Shown here: in pieces, positions 62,805-64,000 of the stretch
Position numbering within the stretch: position 1 is the first letter of the stretch
How the letters are laid out: every line of letters begins with the position of its first letter
DNA from: Calliopsis andreniformis
Taxonomy: Eukaryota; Arthropoda; Insecta; Hymenoptera; Andrenidae
Assembly: GCF_051401765.1 (NCBI RefSeq)
Contig: NC_135073.1
Span: 4,092,001 to 4,156,000, forward strand
DNA length: 64,000 nt
Reading direction: 5' to 3'
The notes under the pieces: model-generated
What the model was told of the DNA's origin: nothing
The model's input: the letters and a program-made list of their open reading frames with translations, nothing else
Database searches by the model: none
Program-made: the position numbers and the translations under genes

Positions 62805-63418
62805 TTAGACAAACTGTAACTCCCTCGAAACGTAATGACCCAGACGATGAAATAAATATTTCAATTCTTCGTTTCCATTCTTGTTCTGTTCCTCTTCAAT
62901 TTCTCTTTCACTTTCATTATCATCTTCTATGTCTTCATCGACTATTTCATTTTCATCTTCTTCTTCCTTTTCCACAAAATTTCTTCTTTCTGCTTCTTCA
63001 CAGTTTTTCATAAATCCAGTGACTTCTTTCATCGAACATCTTTCTTCTGTGATAATGCCTATCTTATCTTGTATTTCCTGTTCATAGGAATTTGTTTGTT
63101 GTGGAATAATTTTTCCATGTATTTCTTATATTTTCAACAGAAACTTTTGCCCACGCACCACTTAATTTGTAAATACAATCTTTTATAGGGAATTTTTTGT
63201 GGAATTAGTTCACCCCGCCGATTTCGTCACTGCTTTTCTTAAAATTTTGTACCAATACATAACTTCCATTTTAGCAATTATGCCTTGATCTATAGGCTGG
63301 ATGACTGAAGTCGTATTTTGCGACAGGTATGTAATTTTAAAACGAGCAGTATTCATTATTTCAGCGAGAATTGTCCTCCACAATTATCCATCAGCAAAAT
63401 AACTTTGCCAACAATGCA
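62805..63418 (-). pseudogene. pogo/Tigger-like DDE transposase, broken
   Basis: Read on the minus strand from 63418 down. The block GKVILLMDNCGGQFSL holds the second catalytic Asp (hydrophobic-LLxDN). After a frameshift at about 63362 comes ITYLSQNTTSVIQPIDQGII, the typical PPNTTSxIQPMDQGxI motif before the third acidic residue, then a Met/Glu/Tyr-rich helix (KMEVMYWYKILRK). A stop and further shifts lead to AWAKVSVENIRNTW-like sequence and finally an acidic C-terminal tail in an intact 75-codon frame (62805-63032, rich in E, D and N). These are hallmarks of CENP-B/Jerky/Tigger-type transposases. The N-terminal DNA-binding part and first catalytic Asp are not recognisable. Non-functional: at least two frameshifts and a truncation at the microsatellite above 63423. 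Confidence 0.75.
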
Positions 63419-63422
63419 ACCT

Positions 63423-63463
63423 ACCTATCTACCTGTACCTACGTAGGTACAGTGTACCTACTT
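63423..63463. repeat. CTAC microsatellite with perfect palindrome
   Basis: Run of CTAC/CTGTAC words containing the perfect 16-bp palindrome GTACCTACGTAGGTAC at 63435-63450. It interrupts the transposase pseudogene immediately upstream of its recognisable catalytic block. Confidence 0.75.
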
Positions 63464-64000
63464 CAAAAATCAGTTATAACAATCAAAAATAAAAGGTTGC
63501 AATTTTATAAAAACTTAATTCTTCAATCTGAATAGAGAAATTTCCTTATTATGTGTACGATATGCATTCTTGGATTTAAAGTACTTCAACACATTTATTC
63601 TTCTTCCAAAGATAGGTATTATTTTCAAATAATTGAGAAGAAGAAGCTGACCGTAGTAGATAAAGTAAATATTGTGAAGACGGGAGACTAATTAACGTCA
63701 ACAATAGGATACCTGTTTTCCGCAATATTCAGTGCCTCATCCAACACTGTCCGATACATGATACTAGATTGATAATTCCTTATTTCATTGTTCAATATCT
63801 TCTCAGCTTTCCGTCATTCCTCGTGAAATCTCTCCTGGCCGAAATTCCCAAAGTTTCGTTTTTTCTCGCTTGAAGCACGGCGTCTTTTTAGATTAAAGAA
63901 CGCAAACTTTCAACATAAGTTTTCCTAACCGAGTGACGGTAGTTTCGCCGGCAGATAAGGCGCTCCTCATAACCGCACCAGGATTTCACGAGTTGAAACT
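63464..64000. other. Spacer, possible transposase debris
   Basis: On the minus strand at about 63610-63530 the words KYFKSKNAYRTHNKEISLF loosely recall the segment upstream of the LLLDN motif in Tigger proteins. On the plus strand at about 63640-63690 EKKKLTVVDKVNIVKTGD resembles the start of a CENP-B-type helix-turn-helix. Their opposite orientations make a single element unlikely unless it was rearranged. The last 180 bases are GC-richer and run off the window. Confidence 0.2.

Noticed and set aside
63435..63450. Perfect palindrome GTACCTACGTAGGTAC as a regulatory site
   Set aside because: It lies inside a CTAC microsatellite, which readily produces such palindromes.
1..64000. Search for CRISPR arrays, telomeric TTAGG repeats, rRNA and tRNA genes
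   Set aside because: None recognised anywhere in the window on either strand by reading.

Overview
The window looks like a gene-poor (intergenic or long-intron) stretch of an insect nuclear genome, most likely a hymenopteran and possibly a bee. The background is very AT-rich, with many short CpG-containing GC-rich islands, old non-autonomous DNA transposons, one decayed LINE and one decayed pogo/Tigger-like transposase. There are no bacterial-style operons, no rRNA and no CRISPR, and I recognised no tRNA or known miRNA. Open frames in the GC-rich islands are mostly what low stop-codon density would give by chance. The taxon is inferred from texture and repeat style, not from a diagnostic gene.

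Layout. 1-4.5 kb: AT-rich DNA with two piggyBac-like TTAA-flanked palindromic elements (161-402, 4160-4239) and one GC-rich island (2.7-3.3 kb). 4.5-17 kb: GC islands at 4.5-5.0 and 13.8-14.4 kb, half-copies of a palindromic MITE (family A) at 6.7 and 12.9 kb, a low-complexity TTCAAAT tract at 13.1 kb, and a mixed-composition stretch at 16.4-17.1 kb with the texture of a developmental enhancer. 17.66-18.09 kb: nested and tandem palindromes with a 125-bp period. 20-25.6 kb: three GC islands, two copies of a second palindromic MITE (family B, TA target sites) and a third, unrelated foldback MITE at 24.2 kb. 25.6-38.7 kb: mostly AT-rich, with the most complete family A copy (36.1 kb), the most complete family B copy (37.7 kb) and another foldback at 38.55 kb. 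38.7-50.1 kb: alternating AT-rich DNA and GC islands, plus the only candidate host protein gene I could assemble (48660-49153, two exons, single membrane span, downstream AATAAA). 50.8-51.7 kb: an 83-bp hAT-type MITE with a perfect 8-bp target duplication, followed by a minus-strand LINE ORF2 C-terminal fragment. 56.36-57.07 kb: a 713-bp foldback built of repeated AGACGTCT-like palindromes. 58-62 kb: two enhancer-like mixed-composition regions, one GC island and a family B half-copy. 62.8-63.4 kb: minus-strand pogo/Tigger-like DDE transposase pseudogene.

How it fits together: there is no pathway here. The window is a mosaic of possible cis-regulatory islands in AT-rich spacer colonised by short inverted-repeat transposons. 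The most unusual objects are the two long hairpin-forming repeats (17.7 and 56.4 kb), which if transcribed would give long double-stranded RNA, and the small spliced gene candidate at 48.7 kb.
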